From positions 1-64,000 of the forward strand of contig JAQUBZ010000008.1 in assembly GCA_028686425.1 (NCBI GenBank): a stretch of 64,000 nt of DNA, given 5' to 3'. Origin of the DNA: Bacteroidales bacterium (GTDB lineage Bacteria > Bacteroidota > Bacteroidia > Bacteroidales > UBA932). How positions within the stretch are numbered: the stretch's first letter is position 1; each line of letters begins with the position of its first letter. Both the position numbers and the translations under genes were made by a program. Under the pieces are notes generated by a model. That model had not been told where the DNA came from. It did no database searches and worked only from the letters and a program-made list of their open reading frames with translations. Positions 21,133-31,123 of this stretch are shown here, piece by piece.

Positions 21133-24100
21133 TTAATCTAAGTTGATGCTTAGACCCAAACCGCGTAGTTCGTGTAATAGCACATTCAACGATTCAGGAA
21201 TACCCGGTGTCGGCATTGGGTCACCTTTAACTATGGCTTCGTAAGCTCTCGAACGTCCTGTAACGTCATCTGACTTGATAGTCAGAATCTCTTGCAGAAC
21301 ATTTGATGCTCCGAACGCTTCAAGCGCCCAAACTTCCATTTCTCCAAATCTCTGTCCTCCGAATTGTGCTTTACCGCCAAGAGGCTGTTGAGTAATCAGA
21401 GAGTACGGTCCGATTGAACGGGCGTGCATCTTGTCATCAACCATGTGGCCCAGCTTAATCATATAAATGACTCCGACTGTAGCCGGCTGGTCGAATAATT
21501 CACCTGTACCACCATCGCGAAGGAAGGTTCTGCCATATCTCGGCAAACCTGCCTGATCGGTATATTTGCAAATATCTTCAAGACTTGCACCATCAAAGAT
21601 AGGGGTGCTGAACTTCAATCCGAGTTCTTTACCTGCCCATCCGAGAACAGTCTCATAAATCTGACCAAGGTTCATACGTGAAGGTACGCCAAGAGGGTTC
21701 AGAACAATATCGACAGGAGTTCCATCTTCAAGGAACGGCATATCTTCATCTCTAACCACTTTTGCTACAATACCTTTGTTTCCGTGACGTCCGGCCATCT
21801 TGTCACCGACTCTTACTTTTCTCTTCTTGGCAACATATACTTTTGCAAGTTGCATGATGCCTGAAGGGAGTTCGTCACCGATAGTCAGGTTGTAATTGAT
21901 GCGCTTGTATTCGGCGTCATACTCTTTGTATGCTATCAGGTAGTTGTTGATCAACTTCTTGATTTGATTATTGACAACCTTGTCCGTAGTCCATTTGATA
22001 CTATTGATATTGTTGTATTCTATACCTTCAAGTATTTCACGTACAAAAGGTTCCCCTTTTGCAATGATTTCTGCACCATACAAGTCGGTAATTCCGTTAC
22101 ATTTTTTACCGGAAACAAGTGTCCAGAGCTTGTCCATAAACAGTGCTCTGAGGTCGGCCTCCTTCTTGTCGAATTCTTCCTTTGCTTCCTGCACTTTTTC
22201 CTTGATAAGACTCTTGCCTTTCTTAGGCTCTTTAGCTACGCGCGAGAACAAACGTTTGTCAATGATAGTCCCCGATAGAGAAGGAGAGGCTTTAAGAGAA
22301 GCATCTTTTACATCTCCTGCCTTATCTCCAAATATGGCTCTGAGCAATTTCTCTTCAGGAGAAGGATCGCTTTCTCCCTTAGGGGTAATCTTACCTATCA
22401 GTATATCACCCGGTTCAACGTTTGCACCTATTCGGATGATACCATTATTGTCGAGATCTTTTGTGGCATCTTCACTCACATTTGGAATATCGGATGTCAG
22501 TTCTTCCATACCGCGTTTGGTATCGCGAACTTCCATGATATATTCAGAAACATGGATAGATGTGAAGATATCTTCTCTAATGATTCTTTCGGAAAGTACG
22601 ATTGCATCCTCAAAATTATACCCTTTCCAAGGCATGAATGCAACTTTAAGATTGCGTCCGAGAGCAAGTTCTCCATTTTGAGTACCATATCCTTCTGTTA
22701 AAATCTGACCTTCGACCACCTTTTCACCTTTTCTTACGATAGGAGTGAGGTGGATTGAAGTATCCTGGTTGGTCCTTCTATATTGAGGTAAATGATATAT
22801 GGTGATTTCAGGCGAGAAGCTGACAAATTTTTCAGCCTCCGTCTGTTCATATTTGACATGAATTTCACGAGCGTCAACAAATACCACTTCACCTTTGCCT
22901 GTTGCAACGATTTGAGTTCTCGAATCGCGAACTACGGGGCCTTCAAGACCGGTACCTACGATAGGAGCTTCAGGTTTGATGATAGGAACTGCCTGACGCA
23001 TCATGTTGGACCCCATCAATGCACGGTTGGCATCGTCGTGTTCAAGGAAAGGAATCAATGAAGCGGCTATAGATGCTATCTGGTTAGGTGCGACATCTAT
23101 CAAGTGAACCTCATTCTTTGTCACTACAGGGTAGTCGGCTTCAAGGCGACATTTGATACGGTCATCAAGTATCTCACCGGTGTCGCTCAAATGCACATTT
23201 GCCTGTGCTACCATCTTAAGCTCTTCCTCTTCCGCACTCATATAGATGCATCCTTCCGGAGTCATATCGACTATTCCGTTTTCTACTTTTCTATAAGGAG
23301 TCTCGATAAATCCGAGATCATTGATTTTTGCATAGACACAGAGTGATGAAATCAAACCGATGTTCGGACCTTCAGGGGTCTCGATAGGACAAAGACGTCC
23401 ATAGTGAGTGTAGTGAACGTCACGAACTTCAAATCCGGCTCTGTCTCGAGACAAACCTCCTGGTCCCAAAGCCGAAAGACGACGTTTGTGAGTCATTTCT
23501 GCAAGAGGATTGGTCTGGTCCATAAATTGAGACAGCTGGCTGGTCCCGAAGAATGAGTTAATTACGGATGAAAGAGTCTTGGCATTGATAAGATCGATAG
23601 GGGTAAATACCTCATTGTCCCTCACGTTCATTCTCTCTCTGATGGTACGTGCCATACGTGACAAGCCTACGCTGAATTGGTTGGCCAACTGTTCACCGAC
23701 TGTTCTGATACGTCTGTTGCTCAAGTGGTCAATATCATCAACTGTAACTTTTGAATTGATAAGTTGAATCAGATATCTGATAATCTCGATAATATCCGAT
23801 TTTGTAAGAACTCGCACATCGGCAGGAGTATTAAGGTTGAGTTTTTTGTTTAAACGATACCTTCCTACCTGTCCCAAGTCATATCTCTTGTCGGAGAAAA
23901 ACAATTTGTCGATTACATCGCGGGCTGTTGCTTCATCAGGTGGTTCTGAATTGCGCAATTGTCTGTATGTATATAAAATAGCCTCTTTTTCCGAGTCACA
24001 TTGGTCTTTTTGCAAAGTGTTGTAAATAATAGCAAAATCGGAAGTGAAAGCTTCATCTTTGTGTATTAGAATAGTGCTGACACCGGATTCGAGAATGGTG

Positions 24101-24948
24101 TCGATATGCTTCTCTTCAAGTATTGTCTCACGATCAATGACTGTAATATTTCTCTCGATATATACAACTTCCCCCGTATCTTCATCCACGAAATCCTCAT
24201 TTTTCGTATATAATACTTTGGCTGCCAATTTACAGCCGATACATTTTTTCAAATTGGCTCTGTTAACCTTAACCTCATTCGCAAGTGAGAAAATATCAAG
24301 AATATCTTTATCACTTTCATAGCCTATGGCGCGAAGAAGCGTGGTTACAGGCAGTTTCTTCTTACGGTCGATATAAGCATACATCACATTGTTGATGTCT
24401 GTTGCAAATTCGATCCATGATCCCTTGAACGGGATAATACGTGCAGAGTACAATTTTGTGCCGTTGGCGTGCATACTCTGTCCGAAAAATACACCCGGAG
24501 AGCGGTGTAGCTGCGATACGACAATCCTCTCAGATCCGTTGATGACAAATGTGCCCCTTGGTGTCATGTAAGGGATGGTTCCCAAATAGACATCCTGTAT
24601 AACCGTATCAAAATCTTCGTGTTCCTTATCTTTGCATGAAATCTTTAACTTGGCTTTGAGAGGAACGCTGTAGGTAAGTCCTCTGTCAAGACACTCATCG
24701 ATACTATAGCGCGGAGGATCAACAAAATAGTCAATGAACTCCAGCACAAAATTGTTGCGAGTATCGGTAATTGGAAATATTTCCTGGAAAACCTTGAATA
24801 AACCTTCGTCTCTACGGTTCTCCGCTGTGGTGTCCAGTTGAAAAAAGTCTTTGAATGACTTCAGTTGGACTTCAAGAAAATCTGGATAATCAAGAAGGGC
24901 TTTAGAAGTCGCGAATGTAATCCGCTGATTATTAATTTTTTGCGACAT
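21133..24948 (-). CDS. rpoB: DNA-directed RNA polymerase subunit beta
   Basis: 1271 residues. The rifampicin-pocket region reads [41 protein letters not shown] in two overlapping parts, with the sensitive-type residues Gln, Asp, His and Ser in their usual places. The catalytic MAGRHGNKG and the C-terminal [21 protein letters not shown] are intact. It follows rplL after a 108-bp gap that holds an attenuator-like hairpin. Confidence 0.99.
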   Translation of the reverse strand: MSQKINNQRITFATSKALLDYPDFLEVQLKSFKDFFQLDTTAENRRDEGLFKVFQEIFPITDTRNNFVLEFIDYFVDPPRYSIDECLDRGLTYSVPLKAKLKISCKDKEHEDFDTVIQDVYLGTIPYMTPRGTFVINGSERIVVSQLHRSPGVFFGQSMHANGTKLYSARIIPFKGSWIEFATDINNVMYAYIDRKKKLPVTTLLRAIGYESDKDILDIFSLANEVKVNRANLKKCIGCKLAAKVLYTKNEDFVDEDTGEVVYIERNITVIDRETILEEKHIDTILESGVSTILIHKDEAFTSDFAIIYNTLQKDQCDSEKEAILYTYRQLRNSEPPDEATARDVIDKLFFSDKRYDLGQVGRYRLNKKLNLNTPADVRVLTKSDIIEIIRYLIQLINSKVTVDDIDHLSNRRIRTVGEQLANQFSVGLSRMARTIRERMNVRDNEVFTPIDLINAKTLSSVINSFFGTSQLSQFMDQTNPLAEMTHKRRLSALGPGGLSRDRAGFEVRDVHYTHYGRLCPIETPEGPNIGLISSLCVYAKINDLGFIETPYRKVENGIVDMTPEGCIYMSAEEEELKMVAQANVHLSDTGEILDDRIKCRLEADYPVVTKNEVHLIDVAPNQIASIAASLIPFLEHDDANRALMGSNMMRQAVPIIKPEAPIVGTGLEGPVVRDSRTQIVATGKGEVVFVDAREIHVKYEQTEAEKFVSFSPEITIYHLPQYRRTNQDTSIHLTPIVRKGEKVVEGQILTEGYGTQNGELALGRNLKVAFMPWKGYNFEDAIVLSERIIREDIFTSIHVSEYIMEVRDTKRGMEELTSDIPNVSEDATKDLDNNGIIRIGANVEPGDILIGKITPKGESDPSPEEKLLRAIFGDKAGDVKDASLKASPSLSGTIIDKRLFSRVAKEPKKGKSLIKEKVQEAKEEFDKKEADLRALFMDKLWTLVSGKKCNGITDLYGAEIIAKGEPFVREILEGIEYNNINSIKWTTDKVVNNQIKKLINNYLIAYKEYDAEYKRINYNLTIGDELPSGIMQLAKVYVAKKRKVRVGDKMAGRHGNKGIVAKVVRDEDMPFLEDGTPVDIVLNPLGVPSRMNLGQIYETVLGWAGKELGLKFSTPIFDGASLEDICKYTDQAGLPRYGRTFLRDGGTGELFDQPATVGVIYMIKLGHMVDDKMHARSIGPYSLITQQPLGGKAQFGGQRFGEMEVWALEAFGASNVLQEILTIKSDDVTGRSRAYEAIVKGDPMPTPGIPESLNVLLHELRGLGLSINLD

Positions 24949-24978
24949 TGTTTTTGGCTTGGTTGAAAATAAACTTAA

Positions 24979-25020
24979 AAAAACGACAAAAAGGTTTAGA
25001 GCCTTCTACGGCCCTAAACC
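24979..25020 (-). terminator. Attenuator-like hairpin between rplL and rpoB
   Basis: On the minus strand GGTTTAGGGCC, loop GTAGAA, GGCTCTAAACC, followed by TTTTTGTCGTTTTTTT. An intrinsic terminator inside the operon would lower rpoBC transcription relative to L7/L12, as known for the rplL-rpoB gap of E. coli. That it is only partly effective here is inferred from the genes downstream. Confidence 0.75.
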
Positions 25021-25056
25021 CAAGATTTTTATTCCCTATATCGGGAGTGGAGTAGT

Positions 25057-25437
25057 TTATTTAACTTCAACTTCTCCGCCTGCTTCTTCAAGAGCTGCTT
25101 TTACTTGTTCAGCTTCTGCTTTAGACACTTTCTCTTTGATGACTGCTTTAGGAGCTTGGTCAACAAGATCTTTTGCTTCTTTAAGTCCAAGCCCTGTAAT
25201 TTCTTTTACAGATTTAACCATTTGTAGTTTGGCTTGTCCTGCTGAAATAAGAATAACGTCAAATTGAGTTTGTTCTGCTGCTGCAGCTGCGCCTGCGCCT
25301 GCTGCCGGAGCTGCAACAACTGCTGCTGCAGCTGCTGGTTCGATTCCGTATTCGTCTTTAAGAATTTGAGCCAATTCCTGAACGTCTTTTACAGTAAGAT
25401 TTACTAAGTCTTCCGCAAATTTTTTGATATCTGCCAT
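25057..25437 (-). CDS. rplL: Ribosomal protein bL12 (L7/L12)
   Basis: 126 residues: an N-terminal dimer domain (about 1-35), an Ala/Gly-rich hinge ([20 protein letters not shown]) and the C-terminal factor-binding domain (KIQVIK-like [24 protein letters not shown]). It forms the stalk that recruits translation GTPases. It is 30 bp after rplJ in the usual order. Confidence 0.98.
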   Translation of the reverse strand: MADIKKFAEDLVNLTVKDVQELAQILKDEYGIEPAAAAAVVAAPAAGAGAAAAAEQTQFDVILISAGQAKLQMVKSVKEITGLGLKEAKDLVDQAPKAVIKEKVSKAEAEQVKAALEEAGGEVEVK

Positions 25438-25467
25438 GATAAATTTTATTTAATTGTTTATTATTTT

Positions 25468-25992
25468 TTATTCTTTTTCTGATAAAGTCTTTACAAGACC
25501 TGCAATCTTACCACCGGCATTTGACTGCAAAGCGGAGATAACGTTATTGACAGGTGATTGTAACAATAAGATGATGTCACCGATAAGTTCTTCTCGAGAC
25601 TTGATGTTCGCAAGTGCTTCAAGCTGATCGGCACCAACGTATGCACATTCTTGTACGTATGCACTCTTCAGTGTCGGCTTGCCCAATTTGACAGCCATTT
25701 CTTTGATAAGCTTGGCCGGAGCATTGGGAGTAGTTGTGAACATAATAGCCGTAGGACCTTCAAGGGTAGGGTAGATGGATTTCAATTCTTCATTGCCATT
25801 CTGCTCAAGTACATGGTGTAACAGAGTGTTTTTGACAACGACAAGTTTAATCCCTTTTTCAAAGCAGGCACGACGCAAAGCTGATGTGTTTTCTGCATTC
25901 AGACCGGCAATGTCGGTAATGTAGAAATTAGGAGTCTCTGCTATCTGTGCTGCGATACTTTCAATAATTTGTGATTTTTCTTCTTTTCTCAT
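25468..25992 (-). CDS. rplJ: Ribosomal protein uL10
   Basis: 174 residues. The N-terminal rRNA-binding domain (TDIAGLNAENTSALRR, KLVVVKNTLL) precedes a C-terminal helix that binds L12 dimers. It starts 12 bp after rplA. In other bacteria L10 represses its own operon by binding the leader RNA; no such site is shown here. Confidence 0.97.
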   Translation of the reverse strand: MRKEEKSQIIESIAAQIAETPNFYITDIAGLNAENTSALRRACFEKGIKLVVVKNTLLHHVLEQNGNEELKSIYPTLEGPTAIMFTTTPNAPAKLIKEMAVKLGKPTLKSAYVQECAYVGADQLEALANIKSREELIGDIILLLQSPVNNVISALQSNAGGKIAGLVKTLSEKE

Positions 25993-26004
25993 AACCTAAA
26001 TTAT

Positions 26005-26706
26005 TTATTCGGCAGCACTGAATGACTTGCTATCGATATTAATACCCGGACTCATAGTGGAAGAGATGAAAATACTCTTGATATAAGTTCCCTTTAATGC
26101 TTGCGGTTTCAACTTGATGATTGAATTAAGCAGTTCGACTGCATTGTCGGCAATTTGAGTGGCTTCAAAAGAAACTTTTCCTATTGCAGCATGAACAATA
26201 CCCTGCTTATCAACCTTAAAGTCAATCTTACCGGCTTTAACCTCTTTGACAGCGTTAGCTATTTCCATAGTAACCGTACCTGTCTTAGGGTTTGGCATAA
26301 GACCTCTCGGACCTAAGATACGGCCGATTGCACCGATTTTGGCCATCACTGATGGTGTACAGATGATAACATCTATATCAGTCCAACCGCCTTTAATTTT
26401 TTCAATATAGTCGTCCAGTCCGACAAAATCAGCTCCGGCCTCTTTAGCTTCAGCTTCTTTGTCAGGCGTACACAGAACCAAAACGCGGGTAACCTTACCT
26501 GTACCATGAGGAAGAGTCACAACGCCACGTACCATTTGGTTCGCTTTACGAGGATCGACACCCAAACGGACAGAAAGCTCAACCGAAGAGTCGAATTTGG
26601 TATAAGTAATATCCTTTACCAAACTGCATGCTTCTGACAACTTGTACTGTCTGCTTGAATCTACTTTAGCATACGCTAATTTTTGATTTTTAGTTAACTT
26701 ACTCAT
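26005..26706 (-). CDS. rplA: Ribosomal protein uL1
   Basis: 233 residues with the family signature at [18 protein letters not shown] and two-domain architecture. It binds 23S rRNA at the L1 stalk and is 11 bp after rplK. Confidence 0.98.
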   Translation of the reverse strand: MSKLTKNQKLAYAKVDSSRQYKLSEACSLVKDITYTKFDSSVELSVRLGVDPRKANQMVRGVVTLPHGTGKVTRVLVLCTPDKEAEAKEAGADFVGLDDYIEKIKGGWTDIDVIICTPSVMAKIGAIGRILGPRGLMPNPKTGTVTMEIANAVKEVKAGKIDFKVDKQGIVHAAIGKVSFEATQIADNAVELLNSIIKLKPQALKGTYIKSIFISSTMSPGINIDSKSFSAAE

Positions 26707-26717
26707 TGCGTGTGATT

Positions 26718-27164
26718 TTATTGTACATCGGCAGGAAATGATCCCTCAACGTTAATACCCATACTGCGTGCAGTACCGGCAACCATTGACATGGCTGATT
26801 TCTCGGTAAATGCATTCATATCCGGCATCTTTTCTTTCGCAATAGCGCGAACTTGTTCCCAAGTGATGCTTGCCACTTTCTTTCTGTTAGGTTCAGCAGA
26901 ACCTGTCTGTACTTTTGCGGCTTCTTTCACAAGAATCGCAACAGGAGGCTGTTTTACAACAAATGAAAATGATTTGTCACTGAAAACGGTAATTACCACC
27001 GGTAATACCTTGCCGGCTTTGTCTTGAGTGCGGGCGTTAAATTGCTTACAGAAATCCATAATGTTAACACCTTTTGAACCTAAAGCAGGTCCTACAGGAG
27101 GTGATGGATTGGCAGCTCCGCCTTTAATCTGTAATTTGATAAGCCCGGCAATTTCTTTAGCCAT
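26718..27164 (-). CDS. rplK: Ribosomal protein uL11
   Basis: 148 residues. The N-terminal domain has the proline-rich [22 protein letters not shown] segment (two prolines in PPVGP contact the thiostrepton site), and the C-terminal domain binds the GTPase-associated rRNA. It is 11 bp after nusG. Confidence 0.98.
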   Translation of the reverse strand: MAKEIAGLIKLQIKGGAANPSPPVGPALGSKGVNIMDFCKQFNARTQDKAGKVLPVVITVFSDKSFSFVVKQPPVAILVKEAAKVQTGSAEPNRKKVASITWEQVRAIAKEKMPDMNAFTEKSAMSMVAGTARSMGINVEGSFPADVQ

Positions 27165-27175
27165 AATGTTTGTGT

Positions 27176-27724
27176 TTATTCTTTAGTTACTTGAACAAAA
27201 TTTAACTCGAGTTGAGTCTTTCTACCAAAGATTTTAACCATTACCTTGAGTTTCCTCTTGTCTTCAAGAATCTCGTCAATGGTACCGTCAAATCCGTTGA
27301 AAGGACCGTCAACAATCTTGACAGCTTCCCCGACAACGAATGGAATAATAGTTTCTTCATCCTTATCGATAATTTCATCGACACGACCCATAATTCTGTT
27401 TACTTCAGACATACGGATTGCCACAGGGACCTTGTCCTTGCCTTCTGTAAGAAAGCCGGATACATAGGGAAGATTGCGGATAATGTGTTGGATTTCTCCG
27501 GTCAGGTTTGCCTCAATCAAAATATATCCGGGGTAAAAAATACGTTCTGCGCTAACACGCTTTCCGTTCTTTACCTGAAAATACTTTTCAGTAGGAATTA
27601 AAACCTGAGATACATAATCGCTTAGACCGAGAGCATCGATTTCTTTTTCGATGTACTCTTTGGCCTTTTTCTCCTTTCCGCCTGCGGAGCGAACTACATA
27701 CCATTTTTTGGCAATATCACTCAT
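27176..27724 (-). CDS. nusG: Transcription elongation/termination factor NusG
   Basis: 182 residues: NGN domain ([21 protein letters not shown], then [12 protein letters not shown]) and a C-terminal KOW domain ([20 protein letters not shown]). It binds the beta' clamp helices and links RNA polymerase with Rho or the ribosome. It lies 4 bp after secE. Confidence 0.97.
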   Translation of the reverse strand: MSDIAKKWYVVRSAGGKEKKAKEYIEKEIDALGLSDYVSQVLIPTEKYFQVKNGKRVSAERIFYPGYILIEANLTGEIQHIIRNLPYVSGFLTEGKDKVPVAIRMSEVNRIMGRVDEIIDKDEETIIPFVVGEAVKIVDGPFNGFDGTIDEILEDKRKLKVMVKIFGRKTQLELNFVQVTKE

Positions 27725-27728
27725 AATT

Positions 27729-27917
27729 TTATAATTGGTAAAGACCTGTCATAATGGTTTTGAATGCAAAATCCATTATCCAGACTACAATTGCTAAAAT
27801 CAGTGAGGCAACCATAACCAAAATGGCTGAGCTTTGAAGCTTGTCCCATGTAGGCCAGGTTACTTTAGTTGTGAGTTCTTTGTAAGACTCTTTTACGTAA
27901 GTTCCTATTTTGCTCAT
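27729..27917 (-). CDS. secE: Preprotein translocase subunit SecE
   Basis: 62 residues: an amphipathic helix (YVKESYKELTTKVTWPTWDKL) and one membrane segment (SAILVMVASLILAIVVWIMDF), the short single-span form of SecE. The frame is open farther upstream to 28046, but that would run into the tRNA-Trp gene, so the ATG at 27917 is the start. It supports SecY in protein export. Confidence 0.95.
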   Translation of the reverse strand: MSKIGTYVKESYKELTTKVTWPTWDKLQSSAILVMVASLILAIVVWIMDFAFKTIMTGLYQL

Positions 27918-28000
27918 TGTTATTTTATTATGACAAATGCAACTTGGAAGCTTCTGCGTTTGTCGGTTAATAACGTACCGGCGCGTAACCACCGATATTG

Positions 28001-28071
28001 CAGGGGCAGAGAGAATCGAACTCCCATCAATGGTTTTGGAGACCACTATTCTGCCATTAAACTATGCCCCT
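28001..28071 (-). tRNA. tRNA-Trp (CCA)
   Basis: Acceptor AGGGGCA/TGCCCCT with discriminator G, anticodon loop CTCCAAA, T-arm GGGAGTTCGATTCTC. The 3' CCA is not encoded. It sits between tuf and secE in the same transcript. Confidence 0.96.
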
Positions 28072-28105
28072 AAAAATAGCCGGAGCGAATAATCACTCCG
28101 ACTAT
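28072..28105 (-). terminator. Hairpin with T run between tuf and tRNA-Trp
   Basis: ATAGTCGGAGTGA, loop TTAT, TCGCTCCGGCTAT (with G-T pairs), then TTTTT running into the 5' end of tRNA-Trp. It may be a partial terminator after tuf or a processing signal releasing the tRNA. Confidence 0.7.
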
Positions 28106-28116
28106 GATATATTAGA

Positions 28117-29304
28117 TTAGTCTAAAATCTTAGTAACCTGACCTGAACCTACTGTACGACCACCTTCACGGATTGCGAAACGAAGACCTTCGTTAAGAGC
28201 AACAGGGTAGATAAGTTCTACAGTGATTGATACGTTATCACCAGGCATTACCATCTCAGTTCCTGCAGGAAGTTCGATTTCACCTGTGATATCAAGTGTA
28301 CGGATGAAGAATTGAGGACGATATTTGTTCTTGAATGGAGTGTGACGACCACCTTCATCTTTCTTCAATACGTAGATAGAAGCTTGGAATTTCTTGTGAG
28401 GAGTGATAGTATTAGGGTGAGCGATAACCTGACCTCTCTTAACCTCTTTCTTATCAATACCACGAAGAAGCAAACCAACGTTATCACCTGCTTCACCTTC
28501 GTCAAGAATCTTACGGAACATTTCAACACCTGTTACAACAGATTTTTTAGGTTCTTCACCAAGACCGATGATTTGTACTTCATCACCTGTCTTAACGATA
28601 CCTGTCTCAATACGACCTGTAGCAACTGTTCCACGACCTGTAATAGAGAAGATGTCTTCAACAGGCATTAGGAATGGTTTCTCATTATCACGTTTAGGAA
28701 CAGGGATGTATGAGTCAACAGCATCCATCAATTCCATAACTTTTTCTTCCCATTGAGGGTCACCGTTCAATGCACCGAGAGCCGAACCGCGGATAACAGG
28801 AGCGTTATCACCATCAAATTCGTAGAAATTAAGAAGTTCACGAACTTCCATTTCAACCAATTCAACGATTTCAGGATCTTCAACGATGTCAACTTTGTTC
28901 AAGAATACAACGATTCTCGGAACGTTTACCTGACGTGCAAGAAGGATGTGTTCACGAGTTTGAGGCATAGGACCATCTGTAGCAGCAACTACAAGGATGG
29001 CACCGTCCATTTGAGCAGCACCTGTAACCATGTTCTTTACGTAGTCGGCGTGACCCGGGCAGTCAACGTGAGCATAGTGACGTGTTGCAGTTTGATACTC
29101 AACGTGAGCAGTATTAATGGTAATACCACGTTCCTTTTCTTCAGGAGCGTTATCAATCTGATCGAATGATTTGATTTCTGAAAGACCTTTTTTAGCTAAA
29201 ATTGTGGTGATAGCTGCAGTCAGAGTGGTCTTACCGTGGTCAACGTGACCGATGGTACCGATGTTTACATGCGGTTTATCCCTTTTAAAAGTTTCTTTTG
29301 CCAT
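28117..29304 (-). CDS. tuf: Elongation factor Tu
   Basis: 395 residues. G1 [11 protein letters not shown]3 [12 protein letters not shown]4 NKVD and G5 GSALGAL are present, followed by the two beta-barrel domains that bind aminoacyl-tRNA. Position between the tRNA cluster and tRNA-Trp/secE matches the conserved bacterial tRNA-tufB locus. It is the only tuf in the window. Confidence 0.99.
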   Translation of the reverse strand: MAKETFKRDKPHVNIGTIGHVDHGKTTLTAAITTILAKKGLSEIKSFDQIDNAPEEKERGITINTAHVEYQTATRHYAHVDCPGHADYVKNMVTGAAQMDGAILVVAATDGPMPQTREHILLARQVNVPRIVVFLNKVDIVEDPEIVELVEMEVRELLNFYEFDGDNAPVIRGSALGALNGDPQWEEKVMELMDAVDSYIPVPKRDNEKPFLMPVEDIFSITGRGTVATGRIETGIVKTGDEVQIIGLGEEPKKSVVTGVEMFRKILDEGEAGDNVGLLLRGIDKKEVKRGQVIAHPNTITPHKKFQASIYVLKKDEGGRHTPFKNKYRPQFFIRTLDITGEIELPAGTEMVMPGDNVSITVELIYPVALNEGLRFAIREGGRTVGSGQVTKILD

Positions 29305-29344
29305 AATAAAAATTTTTATTTTATGAGTATTATTTTCTTATTAG

Positions 29345-29416
29345 AGCCGGTGATGAGAATTGAACTCATGACCTCTTCCTTACCAAGGAAGCGCTCTACC
29401 CCTGAGCTACACTGGC
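29345..29416 (-). tRNA. tRNA-Thr (GGT)
   Basis: Anticodon stem CTTCC/GGAAG with loop TTGGTAA, D-arm GCTCAGGGGTAGAGC, T-arm ATGAGTTCAATTCTCAT. The acceptor GCCAGTG/CACCGGC has one A-C mismatch at pair 4. The 3' CCA is not encoded. Confidence 0.95.
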
Positions 29417-29426
29417 CTTAAAATAG

Positions 29427-29499
29427 AGCGGAAGACGAGATTCGAACCCGCGACCCTCAGCTTGGAAGGCTGATGCTCTACCGACTGAGCTACTTCCGC
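29427..29499 (-). tRNA. tRNA-Gly (TCC)
   Basis: Acceptor GCGGAAG/CTTCCGC, anticodon stem TCAGC/GCTGA with loop CTTCCAA, T-arm GCGGGTTCGAATCTCGT. All arms pair well. Confidence 0.96.
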
Positions 29500-29515
29500 A
29501 TATTCAAAAAAAAAG

Positions 29516-29598
29516 TGGGGAGAGCAAGATTCGAACTTACGAAGGCGTACGCCAGCAGATTTACAGTCTGCCCCAGTTGGCCACTTTGGTATCTCCCC
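29516..29598 (-). tRNA. tRNA-Tyr (GTA)
   Basis: Acceptor GGGGAGA/TCTCCCC, anticodon GTA in loop TGTAAAT, and a long variable arm (about 83 nt in all), as bacterial tyrosine tRNAs have. Confidence 0.95.
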
Positions 29599-29623
29599 AA
29601 ATTTTCACATTCTTTCAATATGG

Positions 29624-29697
29624 AGCCGATGGAGGGAGTCGAACCCACGACCTGCTGATTACAAATCAGCTGCTCTGACCAACTGAGCTACGTCGGC
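29624..29697 (-). tRNA. tRNA-Thr (TGT)
   Basis: Anticodon stem CTGAT/ATCAG with loop TTGTA(A), D-arm GCTCAGTTGGTCAGAGC, T-arm GTGGGTTCGACTCCC. The acceptor GCCGACG/CATCGGC has one C-A mismatch at pair 6. It is the first gene of the cluster. Confidence 0.95.
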
Positions 29698-29738
29698 AAT
29701 TGCAAATTCACCGTAGTGAGATTTGTTTTTTGGGACTG

Positions 29739-29769
29739 CAAATATAGACGATTTCTCTTAATCGGCAAA
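29739..29769 (-). promoter_or_regulatory. Promoter of the tRNA-tuf-secE-nusG operon
   Basis: On the minus strand TTTG (29769-29766), 19 nt, TATATTTG (29746-29739): a full match to the Bacteroides consensus. The predicted start lies near 29732, about 35 nt before tRNA-Thr(TGT). Confidence 0.82.
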
Positions 29770-29796
29770 ATTTTTTGATAAATTAATCAATTATTT

Positions 29797-31119
29797 TTAG
29801 CGCCATATCAAAAAACCTATGTTGTAGGTGGCAAAAGCCGCTATCCATGCAACAACCAAAGTGGTACATATTGAGATAATTGCCCATTTCCAAGATCCGC
29901 TTTCCTTCCTGATGGTAGTGGCAGCAGCAACGCAGGGAATATACAAAAGTGCGAATACCATAAATGAGAGGGCATTCTGCTTGTTAAATACTTTCTGCCC
30001 TGCATTTGGCCCCGAAACATAAGTTTCACCCTTTATTCTTTCTGCAAGGGAAGCATTGTTCTCACCATCGTTCTCTTCTTGATAAAGTACACCTAATGTA
30101 CTTACTATAAATTCTTTGGCAGTAACACCCGTAATCAGTGCGGCCCCCATCTTCCAATCAAACCCCAATGGGGCCATTACAGGTTCGATGGCTTTGCCGA
30201 ATTGTTGAAGATAAGAAGGCTTGTCAGGTACTTCAGGATTGTGCTGTTTGATAGGAAAATAGTCCAATGCCCAAACTATAATGACGGCAAGCAGCACCAC
30301 CGTGCCGATTTTTTTCAAATACTCTTCCGCCGCGCTCCACATCCCTTTGAGAGCCATCGCCATTTTAGGGGCTTTAAGTGGAGGAAGAAATATGGCGTAG
30401 TCTTCCGATTTCTCCCTGAAAAATACCTTTTTATTAAGTATGGCTATAATGATGCCGATTATTATACCTGTCAAATAGAGCAGCATCATGACAAGTACTT
30501 TGTCATCCGGGAAAAATATTCCGCTGAAAAGTAGAAACGTAGGTATTCTTGCGCTGCATGGAATATACGGTATCATCATCATGGTCAGTATTCTGTCATT
30601 TTTGCGCTCAATGCTGCGGGTAGCCATGATTGCAGGTACGTTGCAGCCGAATCCCATAAGCAGCGGGATGAAAGAGCTGCCGTGAAGACCTATGCCGTGC
30701 ATATATTTATCCATAAGCCTTGCTGCCCGCGGAAGATACTGTGTCTCTTCAAGGAGTGAGATGAAAAAGAATAGAATCAGGATGTTGGGTAAAAATGCCA
30801 ATACTGCACCTACTCCATTTATGAGACCGTTTTGAAGAAAATTGGAAAACCATCCTGTATTTAAATTGCCGGCGACCAAACCGGACAGATTTCCCATAAG
30901 AGACTCTATCCAATGTTGAGGATAGGAGCCAAGCGTGAAAGTGCAATAGAACATAAGCCAGATAATGGCAATAAAAATAAGTAATCCCCAAAACCTGTTA
31001 GTAAGTACGGCATCCAACGAGTTTTGGGGATTAGTGTGATTTGAATGATTCGAGTCGTCATCGTGGCTGTTTCCGCCATGATGTATGCCCTCTGTGTGAT
31101 TGTGTCTGTTATTTCTCAT
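29797..31119 (-). CDS. FeoB-like metal permease lacking the GTPase domain, His-rich N-terminus
   Basis: 440 residues against 650-830 for FeoB. The membrane half is well kept: first gate with PLLMGFGCNVPAIMATR, the PYIPCSARIPTF motif, the FeoB C-terminal core and the second gate with GAALITGVTAKEFIVSTLGVLY. The N-terminal G domain (Walker A, switch regions) and its helical linker are absent. In their place is a 30-residue tail with seven His and three Asp (HNHTEGIHH, SHDDDSNHSNH), likely a metal-binding or sensing segment. No GTPase gene is next to it: dxs ends 4 bp upstream. It probably moves a divalent metal such as Fe2+, Mn2+ or Zn2+ across the inner membrane. How it is powered or gated cannot be said. 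It is the last gene of the apparent purA-dxs operon. Confidence 0.82.
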   Translation of the reverse strand: MRNNRHNHTEGIHHGGNSHDDDSNHSNHTNPQNSLDAVLTNRFWGLLIFIAIIWLMFYCTFTLGSYPQHWIESLMGNLSGLVAGNLNTGWFSNFLQNGLINGVGAVLAFLPNILILFFFISLLEETQYLPRAARLMDKYMHGIGLHGSSFIPLLMGFGCNVPAIMATRSIERKNDRILTMMMIPYIPCSARIPTFLLFSGIFFPDDKVLVMMLLYLTGIIIGIIIAILNKKVFFREKSEDYAIFLPPLKAPKMAMALKGMWSAAEEYLKKIGTVVLLAVIIVWALDYFPIKQHNPEVPDKPSYLQQFGKAIEPVMAPLGFDWKMGAALITGVTAKEFIVSTLGVLYQEENDGENNASLAERIKGETYVSGPNAGQKVFNKQNALSFMVFALLYIPCVAAATTIRKESGSWKWAIISICTTLVVAWIAAFATYNIGFLIWR

Positions 31120-31123
31120 ATTT

